Position numbers and translations under genes: made by a program. DNA of 64,000 nt, taken from positions 1 to 64,000 of IMG/VR virus record IMGVR_UViG_3300031578_004185, one strand, 5' to 3'. Origin of the DNA: a virus. The notes under the pieces were generated by a model. That model did not search any database and was not told the origin of the DNA. It worked only from the letters and a program-made list of their open reading frames with translations. Shown piece after piece: positions 14,537 to 23,076 of the stretch. How positions within the stretch are numbered: the stretch's first letter is position 1; each line of letters begins with the position of its first letter.

Positions 14537-14773
14537 ATGCCAAGTGATTTTGGTCCAAAGTATATCGGGGACATAATCGGGATGGGGCCGAGACGGAAAC
14601 CGCATCGGATAGTCCGTAAGGCTGGCCCGAACACAATCATTATGCAGGAAATGGCGAGAGACAAGCTGGGTCGGTTGCGCTCTATCGGTGAAGATGGTCG
14701 GTTCTCTACAACCAAGAGCGCTGTCTATTCGGCTCCGCTCTACAAGATGGGCACGAGAAAGACAAAGGTGTAG
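14537..14773 (+). CDS. 78-residue basic protein, unknown
   Basis: GGAGG site. DIIGMGPRRKPHRIVRKAG and a Lys/Arg-rich C-terminus. Beta-rich appearance. Function unknown. Confidence 0.6.
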   Translation: MPSDFGPKYIGDIIGMGPRRKPHRIVRKAGPNTIIMQEMARDKLGRLRSIGEDGRFSTTKSAVYSAPLYKMGTRKTKV

Positions 14774-14781
14774 TTGGTGCT

Positions 14782-15013
14782 ATGAAGCTGAAAAAGCAAC
14801 CGCCGAGGGCTAAAATATCACTTTTCGGCGAACGGAAGTTCCGTCGCTGTCGGCGGCGACATGCAGGGTATTGTGAAGGAGCTGTTGCCTGAAGTTGAGC
14901 ACTTCAAGAGGTATGTACAGGAGAGATCTTTTGATATGGAGGCGTATTGGAAGAAGGCTCAGAGCAGATTGCAAAAGGAGACACCTACGCACCCACGAAA
15001 TGGCAAATCGTAG
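14782..15013 (+). pseudogene. Probable small gene split by a one-base frameshift
   Basis: ATG at 14782 reads MKLKKQPPRA and stops at 14892. The next frame, from 14792, reads protein-like (NRRGLKYHFSANGSS... and DMEAYWKKAQSRLQKE) to a stop at 15013 but has no start codon before 14861. Removing one A from the AAAAA run at 14791-14795 would join them into one 76-residue basic protein. Sequencing error, true decay and an internal start at 14861 are all possible. Confidence 0.45.
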
Positions 15014-15196
15014 GTGTTGCTTTCTTAAAAAGGAGAATTGACCCTTTGTCAATAGAAACATCTGAAATCCAGAGGCGAAAAGAGGCGAAAAGAGGCAAAA
15101 ACGATGCCCATTTAGTAAGTCAAAATGCTCACCAAAGCTCGCTCAAGCTCGCTCAAGCTCGCTCGGACGTTGACACCTACGCACCTACTAGTAGGT
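14981..15196. repeat. Array of 10-bp tandem repeats and palindromes
   Basis: ACACCTACG (14981-14989) is inverted at 15009-15017 and repeated directly at 15172-15180. AGAGGCGAAA stands three times in tandem (15071-15100, last copy with one change). AAGCTCGCTC stands three times in tandem (15135-15164). The perfect 14-bp palindrome ACCTACTAGTAGGT lies at 15183-15196. There is no convincing gene between 15014 and 15262. It looks like a control, origin or partition site. Confidence 0.75.
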
Positions 15197-15262
15197 TAAA
15201 AAATAAAAAATACTGGAAAGTGAGTAAAAGGAATAAGGTAATAGAAGGGGGCGATGGGTGTC

Positions 15263-15571
15263 ATGACCAAGTTTGTTAAGATACAACATCCACGGGCTAA
15301 ACATCGACGGCTGGCAGTATTCCAATATAGGGAAACTGTTCCTCTAGCTGATCCTGCTCTATTGTTTCGAATCTACGACGCTTGGAGGCAGACCAAGAGT
15401 CCGCTGGGATATGCACCTTATACTGATATCTATTCAGTTACACGAATACCATATTCCAAGATATTTGGTGTTCTCAAGTGGTGTCACAAGCAGAATCCAC
15501 GTGGTATTCGCTTTAATATAGACCGCTTTGGCAACAACGTATATGTTAAGTTTATTGGTGGGACAAGGTAA
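15263..15571 (+). CDS. 102-residue basic protein, unknown
   Basis: The start is taken at MTKFVKIQHPRAK because GAAGGGGG is about 11 bases upstream; the ATG at 15254 sits too close to that site. It has Arg/Tyr-rich beta strands (IRFNIDRFGNNVYVKFI at the end). No family recognised. Confidence 0.6.
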   Translation: MTKFVKIQHPRAKHRRLAVFQYRETVPLADPALLFRIYDAWRQTKSPLGYAPYTDIYSVTRIPYSKIFGVLKWCHKQNPRGIRFNIDRFGNNVYVKFIGGTR

Positions 15572-15927
15572 TGGCAAGTAGTCACTGGATGAGTCGTCCT
15601 CCCAAGACGGCGAGGATAGCCCGCAGGATATGGGATCTGATTACTGTGGCTGATGGTGAGGAGCCTTGTGAATTGTGGCACAACTGGAATGGGGTAGTAT
15701 ACGGACAGCAGCTAAGCGACGTTGACTATGGTGCGTGGAAGAGAGATGGCGGGGTTTATGGCTATGGCGAGGATGTTGACGGTTATATTTTGATTATGGC
15801 TGGTACCAGGTTGGGTGGTATGCTGGAGGAGGAGTACCTTGCCAAATATAACCCAAAGGCATTAGACGTTATCAGGAAACAAATAGCAGAGTTCAAAGAA
15901 AAATACGGAGGAAACCAAAATAGTTAG
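15571..15927 (+). CDS. 118-residue protein, unknown
   Basis: Start overlaps the previous stop (TAATG). Acidic overall, unlike its neighbours, with Trp-rich strands and a C-terminal helix (VIRKQIAEFKEKYGG). No family recognised. Confidence 0.6.
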   Translation: MASSHWMSRPPKTARIARRIWDLITVADGEEPCELWHNWNGVVYGQQLSDVDYGAWKRDGGVYGYGEDVDGYILIMAGTRLGGMLEEEYLAKYNPKALDVIRKQIAEFKEKYGGNQNS

Positions 15928-16147
15928 GATTCCGAAGACTCGCAAGTTTGGTAACAAGAGGTACGTCCTAAAGTGGGATAGCTCAACCTTTGCCACTTAC
16001 CATGACCCCGACTCCAAAGCCGGGATTGCTGAGAAAAGGAAGATGGCAAAGGTGTGGGCTATGGACTACAATGACATCAATTGGATGTCTAAGATCACGA
16101 CTTACAATAAGGGCAGGGATTTCAAGGTATGGGCGGTGCCGAGATGA
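15920..16147 (+). CDS. Tiny paralogue-family protein with non-ATG start
   Basis: The frame from 15920 reads (I)VRIPKTRKFGNKRYVLKWDS, helix SKAGIAEKRKMAKVWAMDY, then ITTYNKGRDFKVWAVPR, a clear family member. There is no ATG, GTG or TTG in a usable place. GGAGG (15907-15911) lies eight bases before ATA at 15920; ATT at 15929 is the alternative. A rare start codon is therefore likely. Stop overlaps the next ATG. Confidence 0.6.
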   Translation: MVRIPKTRKFGNKRYVLKWDSSTFATYHDPDSKAGIAEKRKMAKVWAMDYNDINWMSKITTYNKGRDFKVWAVPR

Positions 16148-16341
16148 CCGACCGAATCCCCGGAACCTACTACAAGTCCAAGAACTTCCTTCGTTGCCAG
16201 AAGTGTGGGAAGCGAACTATGTGGAGGCGGTATACTAAGGGTCTTCGAACTGATAAGCATGGTGTTCAGGGTATGGCTATCATAGCGATGCCATACTGCA
16301 AGAAGCATGACCTTGAGGACAAACGGAGGTACAAGAAGTGA
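16144..16341 (+). CDS. Zinc-binding 65-residue protein
   Basis: Start MTDRIPGTYYKSKNFLRC overlapping the previous stop. FLRCQKCGKRTMWRRY plus PYCKKHDLED give Cys-Cys...Cys-His ligands, a split zinc ribbon with a basic centre. Nucleic-acid binding is likely. Confidence 0.7.
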   Translation: MTDRIPGTYYKSKNFLRCQKCGKRTMWRRYTKGLRTDKHGVQGMAIIAMPYCKKHDLEDKRRYKK

Positions 16342-16526
16342 GAGGAATAAGCACCAAGCGCAAGTTCAACGGAGAAGTATTCACACTCCGGGACCCTGGA
16401 GGGTATGCTATCCGCAAGCGGGATGCCCAGCAGATAGCCGACTTCGTTCGCAGTCTAGGCGAGAAGAAAGTCCGTATTGTTCCGGCTAGTCCTCACGGGT
16501 ATTTTATCTACGAGAGGAAGAAGTAG
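16338..16526 (+). CDS. Tiny paralogue-family protein
   Basis: 62 residues, GTG start overlapping the previous stop (GTGA). TKRKFNGEVFTLRDPGG, helix KRDAQQIADFVRSLGE, KKVRIVPASPHGYFIYERK. This is the clearest single example of the family: K-x-F-x-G, helix, VRIV strand, final aromatic strand. Confidence 0.8.
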   Translation: MRGISTKRKFNGEVFTLRDPGGYAIRKRDAQQIADFVRSLGEKKVRIVPASPHGYFIYERKK

Positions 16527-16527
16527 G

Positions 16528-16710
16528 ATGAGTGCTAAAGTCCACTTGCTCCGAGCCGGTCGCACAACTGCCTGCGGGTTGCGGGTTGGGAGAGGCATTA
16601 ACTACGTGGAGCGTCTTTTCCCATGGGAAGGCTATGGCGATGTGGATTGCGAGACCTGTAAGAATTTCATTCGCAAGTTGAACAAGGAGGCAAAGGGCTA
16701 CAGGAGGTAG
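16528..16710 (+). CDS. 60-residue Cys-containing basic protein
   Basis: MSAKVHLLRAGRTTACGLRV... DVDCETCKNFIRKLNKEAKG. His and Cys followed by CETC could form one zinc site. GAGAGGAAGAAG precedes the start. Function unknown. Confidence 0.6.
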   Translation: MSAKVHLLRAGRTTACGLRVGRGINYVERLFPWEGYGDVDCETCKNFIRKLNKEAKGYRR

Positions 16711-16714
16711 ACTT

Positions 16715-16891
16715 ATGAAATACGTCTGGCACAGATACTACACCTACGGGCGGAAAGCCGATGCTGAGAAAGCGAAGGCTAAGCTCAAGAAGAAGTACAC
16801 CAACGTCCGTATCGTTCGGGAGAAGCAATCACCGGCACATCCGAGGGGTGCGTATCGAGTCGAATGGTACGGCTGGGAAGGTGCGTTGTAG
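16715..16891 (+). CDS. Tiny paralogue-family protein
   Basis: 58 residues. MKYVWHRYYTYGRKAD, helix AEKAKAKLKKKY, NVRIVREKQSPAH, AYRVEWYGW. CAGGAGG site before the start. The stop overlaps the next GTG (TAGTG). Confidence 0.75.
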   Translation: MKYVWHRYYTYGRKADAEKAKAKLKKKYTNVRIVREKQSPAHPRGAYRVEWYGWEGAL

Positions 16892-17166
16892 TGGGAGAAT
16901 ACCAATGGCTACCCCTTAGCGAGATAGCCAAGTACGAGCCAGAGATGAAACGGTTCGGGGTATCCAAGGTCGCTCGCTCACCGAGAGGGTTTTTGACCGC
17001 ATACCGGCGATGGTCTAGATTGTCTCTTGGTGTTCGGGATAAGTGGGTAGTAAAGAGGTCGGCGTTCATAGCCCGCCACATGGCGCAGTACAAGGTGAAC
17101 CCAACATATCGTCGGTGGCTATCGCTGGTAGCGTGGGCTTATAGACCAGACAGGAGGTTTGGCTAG
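16891..17166 (+). CDS. 91-residue basic protein, unknown
   Basis: GTG start with GGGAAGG eight bases upstream; the longer in-frame ATG lies inside the previous gene. Arg/Trp-rich and helical (RRWSRLSLGVRDKWVVKR). Possibly DNA binding. Confidence 0.6.
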   Translation: MGEYQWLPLSEIAKYEPEMKRFGVSKVARSPRGFLTAYRRWSRLSLGVRDKWVVKRSAFIARHMAQYKVNPTYRRWLSLVAWAYRPDRRFG

Positions 17167-17167
17167 A

Positions 17168-18451
17168 ATGGCTATAACAGATAAAGACTGGAATCCCGAG
17201 CACAGTTATGGGATAACAAGAAAGAGGGCTATCGAGTTGAGAGAAGATGTGGAATATCCTCGGATAAGTGCCGCTGTTTTCCACTTTGATAAACTTACCC
17301 CTGAAGAGCAAGTCATTGTCATAGGACACAAGGAGAAAGAACTAAAGGACGCTCTAGAGGAACGTAAACAGATATATAGGTCTGCTAAAGAATCGGCTGT
17401 CATAAGTCGTAAACTGAATCTGCGTCCTGGAGAGATGAGTCCCTATCCTCGCCAGAAGAAGCAGGTCAAAGAACGCATAGAGATGTTGCAGAAGTCTGTA
17501 GATAGACTTAAGAGTAGTGTGAAGGTATCTAAACCAGCGAACAATACGACATCGGGACTTGCTGTCAAGAAAGTCAAGGGCGGCTACGAGGTAATCCATA
17601 CCAAATCTGGTAATCGATTAATGCCGTTCTCTTATCCAGAGCGAGAACTGGCTACCGATTTCGCTCGGCGTGCTGGTCGAGTCGGCGTGGACTGGACACG
17701 ACCTTTCCCCGAATTACAGAAGGAATCCGAGAAGATAGCAGACCTTATCCGTGGCGGTAGAAAGCCGGGGATGTTCGAGAAGGTGCTGGATATGCCGACT
17801 ACCTTTCCAAAGACCCCAAGTCGTAAGCCCTTAAAGGATATGACTAAAGCCGAGCTGAAGAACCTGCGGGTCATTCTCCACGTTCTTCCCGATGGTACTC
17901 TTGAAATCAAAGAGAAAGGTACTGACAGCCTTGAGCGACAAGTGGCATCGTGGAATCCTCCGAACCGACCGGATATGACCGAAAGGAGTTGGGTTGGTGG
18001 TTATATCAGCGGTGAACGAGTCGCAGATGATGCTAAGAGTTGGCTGGATAAGGTAGCCAAGCGATATGACCTTGATACGGACGAGATTGTGTCAGATTCC
18101 TGGCGTGGTGGTGGGATGAGACATAAAGCATCTCCGTATAGCCTGCTCACCAATATTGTTACGGGTAAGGTGAAGACCGTGAGTGGTAGCGATACGGTGA
18201 TAGACAAGGCTACCGACCTCCAAGCTATCCACGATGCCCGTTCCCAACGCTCTCGTGAATCCGATGAACGGCAATCCAATGCCGATACCATAGAGCCGGA
18301 CGACCCGAGGGTAGAGCGATGGTTACGAGACCCGGGTAGAGTGGATGTTGTCGGGATAGACACCCCCAGAAAGGGCAAGAGCCAGAAGCCCGTTCGTAAG
18401 TCCAAACGAACGGGTAAGATAGAGACACAGGTTCGTGGAGTAAGGAGATAG
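17168..18451 (+). CDS. 427-residue protein with RGVRR C-terminal tail, unknown
   Basis: Start at MAITDKDWNPEHS; AGGAGG lies ten bases upstream, whereas TTG at 17159 is too close to it. It has an N-terminal charged helical region, a basic middle and an Asp/Ser-rich linker. The end, KSKRTGKIETQVRGVRR, resembles the C-terminal tails of three proteins at 56-57 kb and of two virion-module proteins. The largest protein of this arm; a structural or internal virion role is possible. No family recognised. Confidence 0.65.
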   Translation: MAITDKDWNPEHSYGITRKRAIELREDVEYPRISAAVFHFDKLTPEEQVIVIGHKEKELKDALEERKQIYRSAKESAVISRKLNLRPGEMSPYPRQKKQVKERIEMLQKSVDRLKSSVKVSKPANNTTSGLAVKKVKGGYEVIHTKSGNRLMPFSYPERELATDFARRAGRVGVDWTRPFPELQKESEKIADLIRGGRKPGMFEKVLDMPTTFPKTPSRKPLKDMTKAELKNLRVILHVLPDGTLEIKEKGTDSLERQVASWNPPNRPDMTERSWVGGYISGERVADDAKSWLDKVAKRYDLDTDEIVSDSWRGGGMRHKASPYSLLTNIVTGKVKTVSGSDTVIDKATDLQAIHDARSQRSRESDERQSNADTIEPDDPRVERWLRDPGRVDVVGIDTPRKGKSQKPVRKSKRTGKIETQVRGVRR

Positions 18452-18453
18452 GA

Positions 18454-18645
18454 GTGGGTATCCGTCGTCCATCAATCACGAAGAAAATCGGTAAGCACCG
18501 ATACGCTATCTACGCCGACCGACCTATGAACAAGGACGAAGCGGAGAGGCTTGCCGAACGATTACGGGGTAAGTATAGCAGTGTTCGGGTAGTGAGATTA
18601 CAGGCCGGATGGGTCGTTTATCATTACCCGCAGTATTTGGATTAG
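18454..18645 (+). CDS. Tiny paralogue-family protein
   Basis: 63 residues, GTG start, AGGAG site. KKIGKHRYAIYADRPM, helix KDEAERLAERLRGKY, SVRVVRLQAGWVVYHYP. A strong family member. Confidence 0.8.
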   Translation: MGIRRPSITKKIGKHRYAIYADRPMNKDEAERLAERLRGKYSSVRVVRLQAGWVVYHYPQYLD

Positions 18646-18662
18646 TTAGGAGGAGAAAGAAA

Positions 18663-18929
18663 ATGTCTAGCAGAAGAACTGAACTCAGGGCAGTCAAGGA
18701 CTGGAGACCTATTGAAAATTCTAGCCCCAAGCCTGTGAAGAAGGTTGCACCTGATGTGCGGATATCAAAGAATCATCGCTTGTGGAAGTACCCGTACAGC
18801 ACTGAGGTACGCGAAGGGCGGGGATGGTATATAGCTTCCCAGCACCGCACAATGTCTGGTGCGTTGGCGGACGCGAAGCTGATTACCCGTAAGTATAAGC
18901 CAGTGGCTAAAGTACTCCTTGACAGGTAG
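18663..18929 (+). CDS. Small basic protein, probable tiny-paralogue family
   Basis: 88 residues from MSSRRTELRAVKDW; AGGAGGAG precedes this ATG. Basic N-terminus, then HRLWKYPYSTEVREGRGWYI, helix GALADAKLITRKY, PVAKVLLDR. Last gene of the rightward strand; the glycan cluster converges on it 125 bases further on. Confidence 0.65.
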   Translation: MSSRRTELRAVKDWRPIENSSPKPVKKVAPDVRISKNHRLWKYPYSTEVREGRGWYIASQHRTMSGALADAKLITRKYKPVAKVLLDR

Positions 18930-19054
18930 ACACGGGAGGGGGAACTCTAGTGTCTCAGTAGCACAACCACCTTCCTCAGTAGCCCCGACAGGTATCTGGC
19001 TAGACCGGGTTACCGATAGGGAGGCGGCCGTGATAAGGATGTTTTTCACTGCGT

Positions 19055-19948
19055 TTACTTTGGTTTCCTGTAAATATTACCGACTTGTCCTGTCTCTTTG
19101 AACCACTCATATGTATGGCGTAGACCATCTTCCCATTTTACCTTAGCTTTCCACCCAACCTCTTCCAACATCTTATTGGCTGATATCTCTTCGTGGAAGG
19201 TCTGCCCGATACGCTGTGGAATGTTTACAATCTCCGATATTGACCCAGTGATTTCCTTGATATCCTGCGCTGTCTGGATAGCTGATACCATTCTACTCGT
19301 AGTCATGTTCCATGTATTGTTAATCTTGCCCGATTGGTATAAGGCAACGATGGCATCTGCCAAATCCCTAATATACGTTAGCGTCCTAGTCTGCTTGCCG
19401 TCCCCATGCACCGTTATTGGTTCCTTTCGCAGTGCTTGCCCCAAGAAGATGTGAGGGGCCAGTGCCGACCTCATTCCCTCACCGTAGATAGTGGCGAACC
19501 GCATGAAGTTGTATTTCAGTCCGAATGAGTGATGCAGTCCTCGTATCACGTTCTCTCCCGCCAGCTTGGTGCAGGCATATATTTCGGCGGGATTAGGTAA
19601 AGATTCCTCGGTAGACGGATGGTGGTCTTGGTTACCGTATACGCAGCATGTGCTTGCGTAGTACAGTTTGGCTTTTGCTTCTAGGCAGGCGATGGCGACG
19701 TTCCAAGTGCCGCCAACGTTAATCCCCATAGTCTCTGCAGGATGAGCGTAAGCCCAGTTCAGGTCGGCAATTGCCGCCAGATGGAACACAATGTCCTTGC
19801 CCCGAATGGCTTCCCGTACCTGCTCAAGGTTGCAAATGTCCTGTCCATCTGTGATATCAAACGGTGTAACATTGTCTCCTAATTGTGATAATCTACCCGC
19901 TAGATGTTTCCCGATAAACCCCTCTCCCCCGGTAATGAGTACTTTCAT
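19055..19948 (-). CDS. NAD-dependent sugar-nucleotide epimerase/dehydratase
   Basis: 297 residues from MKVLITGGEGFIG, with AGGAGG upstream; longer in-frame starts lie in the gap. Extended SDR family: Rossmann GGEGFIG at residues 7-13, STCCVYG and the catalytic YACTK (YxxxK), then a C-terminal substrate domain. It interconverts NDP-hexoses for glycan assembly; the exact sugar cannot be told. Last gene of the glycan cluster. Confidence 0.88.
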   Translation of the reverse strand: MKVLITGGEGFIGKHLAGRLSQLGDNVTPFDITDGQDICNLEQVREAIRGKDIVFHLAAIADLNWAYAHPAETMGINVGGTWNVAIACLEAKAKLYYASTCCVYGNQDHHPSTEESLPNPAEIYACTKLAGENVIRGLHHSFGLKYNFMRFATIYGEGMRSALAPHIFLGQALRKEPITVHGDGKQTRTLTYIRDLADAIVALYQSGKINNTWNMTTSRMVSAIQTAQDIKEITGSISEIVNIPQRIGQTFHEEISANKMLEEVGWKAKVKWEDGLRHTYEWFKETGQVGNIYRKPK

Positions 19949-19979
19949 TGTCTCCGTCCTCCTGCTTTTATTTTCCAAG

Positions 19980-21245
19980 TTATACGTCATACCAGATCTG
20001 TAGCGTGAACAGTCCCCAAATCACGTTTGCTAGACTTGTAGCCGCGACCCCGCTACCTATCCTGCCTGACTTCAACGCTCCTGTTATCCTACTTAGTGAT
20101 TGCTTCCTGCATATCTCGTTCAGTAGTTTCCCGTTTTCAAGTCTATCCAGCACCATCGGCTTAAGTTCTCTGCTGTTGAGCCAGTCGGCTATAGGGGTGC
20201 CGAAGCCCGCCTTCTTTCTCCAGACTACTGAGTCCGGCAACAAGTGTTCAGCGGCCTTTCTTAACATATACTTATCCTTTCTTAGCTTGTTAGGCAACCC
20301 TGCGGCAAGGGCGACTATTCCGTCATCTACAAGGGGCGATATTATCTTGGGAGTGAATCTGTCGAGCTTGTTAATGAACTTGCCTGGTATTAGGTTGAGG
20401 TAATCCATGGCTAGTACCTTTTTGTATAGATCCGGCTCGTTTATTGTCCTGTATAAATAGTTTATTTTTGTGCCCTTTTCAAGAAGCCACTCCACATTCT
20501 GCTTGCTCATTGCTGTGGTTGGGTAAAGTATCATCTTGTCCAAGTTGGTTTGTAGTGGGAATAGCAGTATCCTTTCAATTCTATTCCTGTACCCCGCAGT
20601 CGGGTTGCCGTTTATCAGCAGTTGTCCCGCTCGACGTATTATTGCCGGTATTTTGTTCATTATCCTGATGTATTTAGCGAAGTGATGCCAAGGGTAGCCG
20701 CCAAATATTTCATCACCCCCATCGCCACATATTACTAAATCGCAGTACTCCTTTGCCGCCTGACACAGGAAGTAGTTGTTGATTGCTCCGGCGTCCCCCA
20801 GTGGTTCATCATAGATCTTAGTAATCTCGCTGATGTTCTCGGCTACCATCTTAGCCGTGATTGTTACTTTATGGTGCTTCAGCCCGATATGTTTGGCAAT
20901 TACAGATGCTTCATCAAACTCAGAGTGAGTTTCGAACTCCACGGTGAAGGCACCTCCTAGCTTGTTTCCCAGCACTTCCTTGCCTAGGCAGCCCACAATA
21001 GATGAATCTATGCCCCCTGAGAGAAATAGTCCAAATTTGTTACCTTGTGCTTTGTTCTTGATTGAACTCCTTATTGAGTTGCATAGCTCTTGTGCCACCG
21101 CTGATTCACTTAGTCCTGCAGATGCTCTAGGTTGAGGTATAGCCCATTCCTTGACTTCTCTGTGTAGGATATCAGAACCTATTGGGTACTGGTACATCAG
21201 AAAAGCCGGGACATTAAAGTTCACGAATCTGGTATCCAGTTTCAT
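19980..21245 (-). CDS. Asparagine-synthase-type amidotransferase lacking the glutaminase domain
   Basis: 421 residues from MKLDTRFVNF; ATG overlaps the upstream stop with AAAGGA before it. PP-loop ATP site LFLSGGIDSS, then YDEPLGDAGAINNYFL and CGDGGDEIFGGY, as in the asparagine synthase C-terminal domain. The N-terminal Cys2 glutaminase half is absent, so ammonia or another amine must be supplied. In surface-glycan loci such enzymes amidate uronic acids or similar groups. Member of the cluster by gene overlap. Confidence 0.82.
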   Translation of the reverse strand: MKLDTRFVNFNVPAFLMYQYPIGSDILHREVKEWAIPQPRASAGLSESAVAQELCNSIRSSIKNKAQGNKFGLFLSGGIDSSIVGCLGKEVLGNKLGGAFTVEFETHSEFDEASVIAKHIGLKHHKVTITAKMVAENISEITKIYDEPLGDAGAINNYFLCQAAKEYCDLVICGDGGDEIFGGYPWHHFAKYIRIMNKIPAIIRRAGQLLINGNPTAGYRNRIERILLFPLQTNLDKMILYPTTAMSKQNVEWLLEKGTKINYLYRTINEPDLYKKVLAMDYLNLIPGKFINKLDRFTPKIISPLVDDGIVALAAGLPNKLRKDKYMLRKAAEHLLPDSVVWRKKAGFGTPIADWLNSRELKPMVLDRLENGKLLNEICRKQSLSRITGALKSGRIGSGVAATSLANVIWGLFTLQIWYDV

Positions 21246-22063
21246 TTTCCTTTTACCCCCAGTCCTCTTATTCCTGTTGCTGATCCATCCAGCATCCGAT
21301 ACGATATCCGTATGTCTTTGAGACCCGCCTGCTCGAACCACTCTTGGATTTCGTTGGGGTTGTAGTATCTTGCCTTTGGAGCCGACATCATATCAAAGAC
21401 GTCGTTCCACTTGGTTTTGAACGGAAAGTGGGTGTAGTGTCTGACGAAGGGTATCCTCGTTCTAAGTCTGCCAACCAGCTCAAATGCCAGTGCACCCACA
21501 AATGCCAAAGGATAAAGTACTCTGAGTGGCAGTCGTGTGGTGATTCTCCGCATTGGCTCGAACAGGTGTATGGTTAGACCGTTATCCTTTCTGCCGTACA
21601 CCCAAACGGATATAGTACCCCCCGGCTTTACCGTCTTCACCAGTCCCCTGAAGCCCTCCTGTGGATCAGGAAGATGGTGGAGTACTCCGATGCAAAAGGT
21701 ATAGTCGAACCTGTTGTCCCACTCTGTCGGCAAATTGTATATGTCACCCCGCATGACTCTGGCATTCAGCCCCTTTAGGTTTTCTGTTGCTGACTCTACC
21801 GCCCCCTTACCAATGTCGAAGGCAACGACCTCTGCCCCGTATTTAGCAGCAAAATAGGAATGCCTACCTGCTCCGCAACCGGCATCCAAGACTGTCTTCC
21901 CTTTGAAGAACTCCTTGTTTATTGGGGCAATGTAGCCTAAGAAATTCTCCTCATACTCCGGAAAGATATCACTGAATCTTGCCCACTCAAAACCGAAGCT
22001 GGACGCCGTGCGTTCCTTCAGTTGCTCATTTGCCCGTACAGCTTTCGTACTACGTTCTCCCAT
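21242..22063 (-). CDS. SAM-dependent methyltransferase
   Basis: 273 residues. Class I motif I TVLDAGCGAGRHSYF, acidic residue after strand 2 (VVAFDIG), and FDYTFCIGVLHHLPDP as the motif IV-like segment. The hydrophobic stretch LYPLAFVGALAFELVG may contact the membrane. Probably methylates a glycan or lipid carrier. Overlaps the upstream glycosyltransferase end by about 45 bases. Confidence 0.85.
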   Translation of the reverse strand: MGERSTKAVRANEQLKERTASSFGFEWARFSDIFPEYEENFLGYIAPINKEFFKGKTVLDAGCGAGRHSYFAAKYGAEVVAFDIGKGAVESATENLKGLNARVMRGDIYNLPTEWDNRFDYTFCIGVLHHLPDPQEGFRGLVKTVKPGGTISVWVYGRKDNGLTIHLFEPMRRITTRLPLRVLYPLAFVGALAFELVGRLRTRIPFVRHYTHFPFKTKWNDVFDMMSAPKARYYNPNEIQEWFEQAGLKDIRISYRMLDGSATGIRGLGVKGK

Positions 22064-23076
22064 GTATATTGCCCTGCCTTTCTCTTGTTATTTTCGGCCA
22101 TGACTTTTGACCAATTGCTGTCACTCAGTATCAGCTTAATCGCTTTAGATGTAGATGCTGCGCTGTTGGGTACGGTTAGTGTACCGTTAACCCAATCTTC
22201 TACTATTTCCGGTATTCCGCATACTCTGGGGGCTACTACAGGTAGTCCGCTCGCCATTGCCTCCAAGATTGCTACGGGAAAGCCTTCAGAGAGGCTGGTG
22301 TTTACCAGAACATCGGCGGCGCTCAAATAAGTCGGTATATCGGTGTTGCTCACGTGCCCGCAGAATACCACCCGTCCATCGGCCTGCCTCCTGAGATGAT
22401 TTGCTTCCGGTCCATCCCCAACTAAGATGTACGTGTTCCTGTTGTCCATTTTAGCTGCTTCGACGAAGACACGCAAGTTCTTTTCGGGGCGACATCTTCC
22501 AACCGCAATTACAGCCTTCCCTTCAGCCGGCAAACTCAGCTTCCTTCTTGCTTTGCTCCGGGAAAGTACACCAAACCTGCTAGTGTCTATGCCGTTAGGG
22601 ACGACCTCGACTGGTTTGTGTGTATACTTGCTCATTTCATTTGCCATGTCTGTTGTCTGTGCAATGACTCTGCTGGCATTGTTAAATAGTAGCCGCGATA
22701 TCAATCCTTTTCCAATCCAGTTCACGTATATTTCACCGCGCCCGTAGACAATATATGGTATCCTTGCCATCTTGGATGCTACGAAGGCTGTCAGAGCCAT
22801 TTGAGTACCTTGTGCGTGAATTATGTCCGGTCGTACTCTTAGTATAGCTCGTACTGCTCTTGGAAGGTAAAGTAGCCCGAACAGGTATGGCACGTTAACC
22901 GACTTGATCGTGTGAACAGTTACACCCCCAATTTCACACTTAACATGCTTAGTTGCTCCCGCAATCACATGAACTTCATGTGACCCCGATGCACATTTAG
23001 CTATTGATACTGTAGCTATCTCAGTTCCACCATTACAGAGTGGGGGGAGACCAGAAACAAGTATAGCGATCCTCAT
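22018..23076 (-). CDS. GT4 family glycosyltransferase
   Basis: 352 residues. N-terminal acceptor domain with NGGTEIATVSIAKCA. The C-terminal nucleotide-sugar domain has AVGRCRPEKNL and the E-x7-E signature in SEGFPVAILEAMASGLPVVA. A GT-B retaining enzyme adding a sugar to a growing glycan at the inner membrane. Start overlaps the previous stop. Confidence 0.9.
   Translation of the reverse strand: MRIAILVSGLPPLCNGGTEIATVSIAKCASGSHEVHVIAGATKHVKCEIGGVTVHTIKSVNVPYLFGLLYLPRAVRAILRVRPDIIHAQGTQMALTAFVASKMARIPYIVYGRGEIYVNWIGKGLISRLLFNNASRVIAQTTDMANEMSKYTHKPVEVVPNGIDTSRFGVLSRSKARRKLSLPAEGKAVIAVGRCRPEKNLRVFVEAAKMDNRNTYILVGDGPEANHLRRQADGRVVFCGHVSNTDIPTYLSAADVLVNTSLSEGFPVAILEAMASGLPVVAPRVCGIPEIVEDWVNGTLTVPNSAASTSKAIKLILSDSNWSKVMAENNKRKAGQYTWENVVRKLYGQMSN

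Noticed and set aside
15170-15200. TTGACA at 15170 as a promoter
   Set aside because: No acceptable -10 box at 16-19 bases (AGGTTA, GGTTAA). It lies within the repeat/palindrome array and is better explained by it.
14947-15279. ORF of 110 codons across the 15-kb repeat array
   Set aside because: It reads through tandem 10-mers and palindromes, has no ribosome binding site, and its composition is that of the repeats.
18919-19101. Rightward ORF in the gap between the small-protein operon and the glycan cluster
   Set aside because: TTG start inside the previous gene, no ribosome binding site, and it runs over the end of a firmly identified epimerase gene on the other strand.
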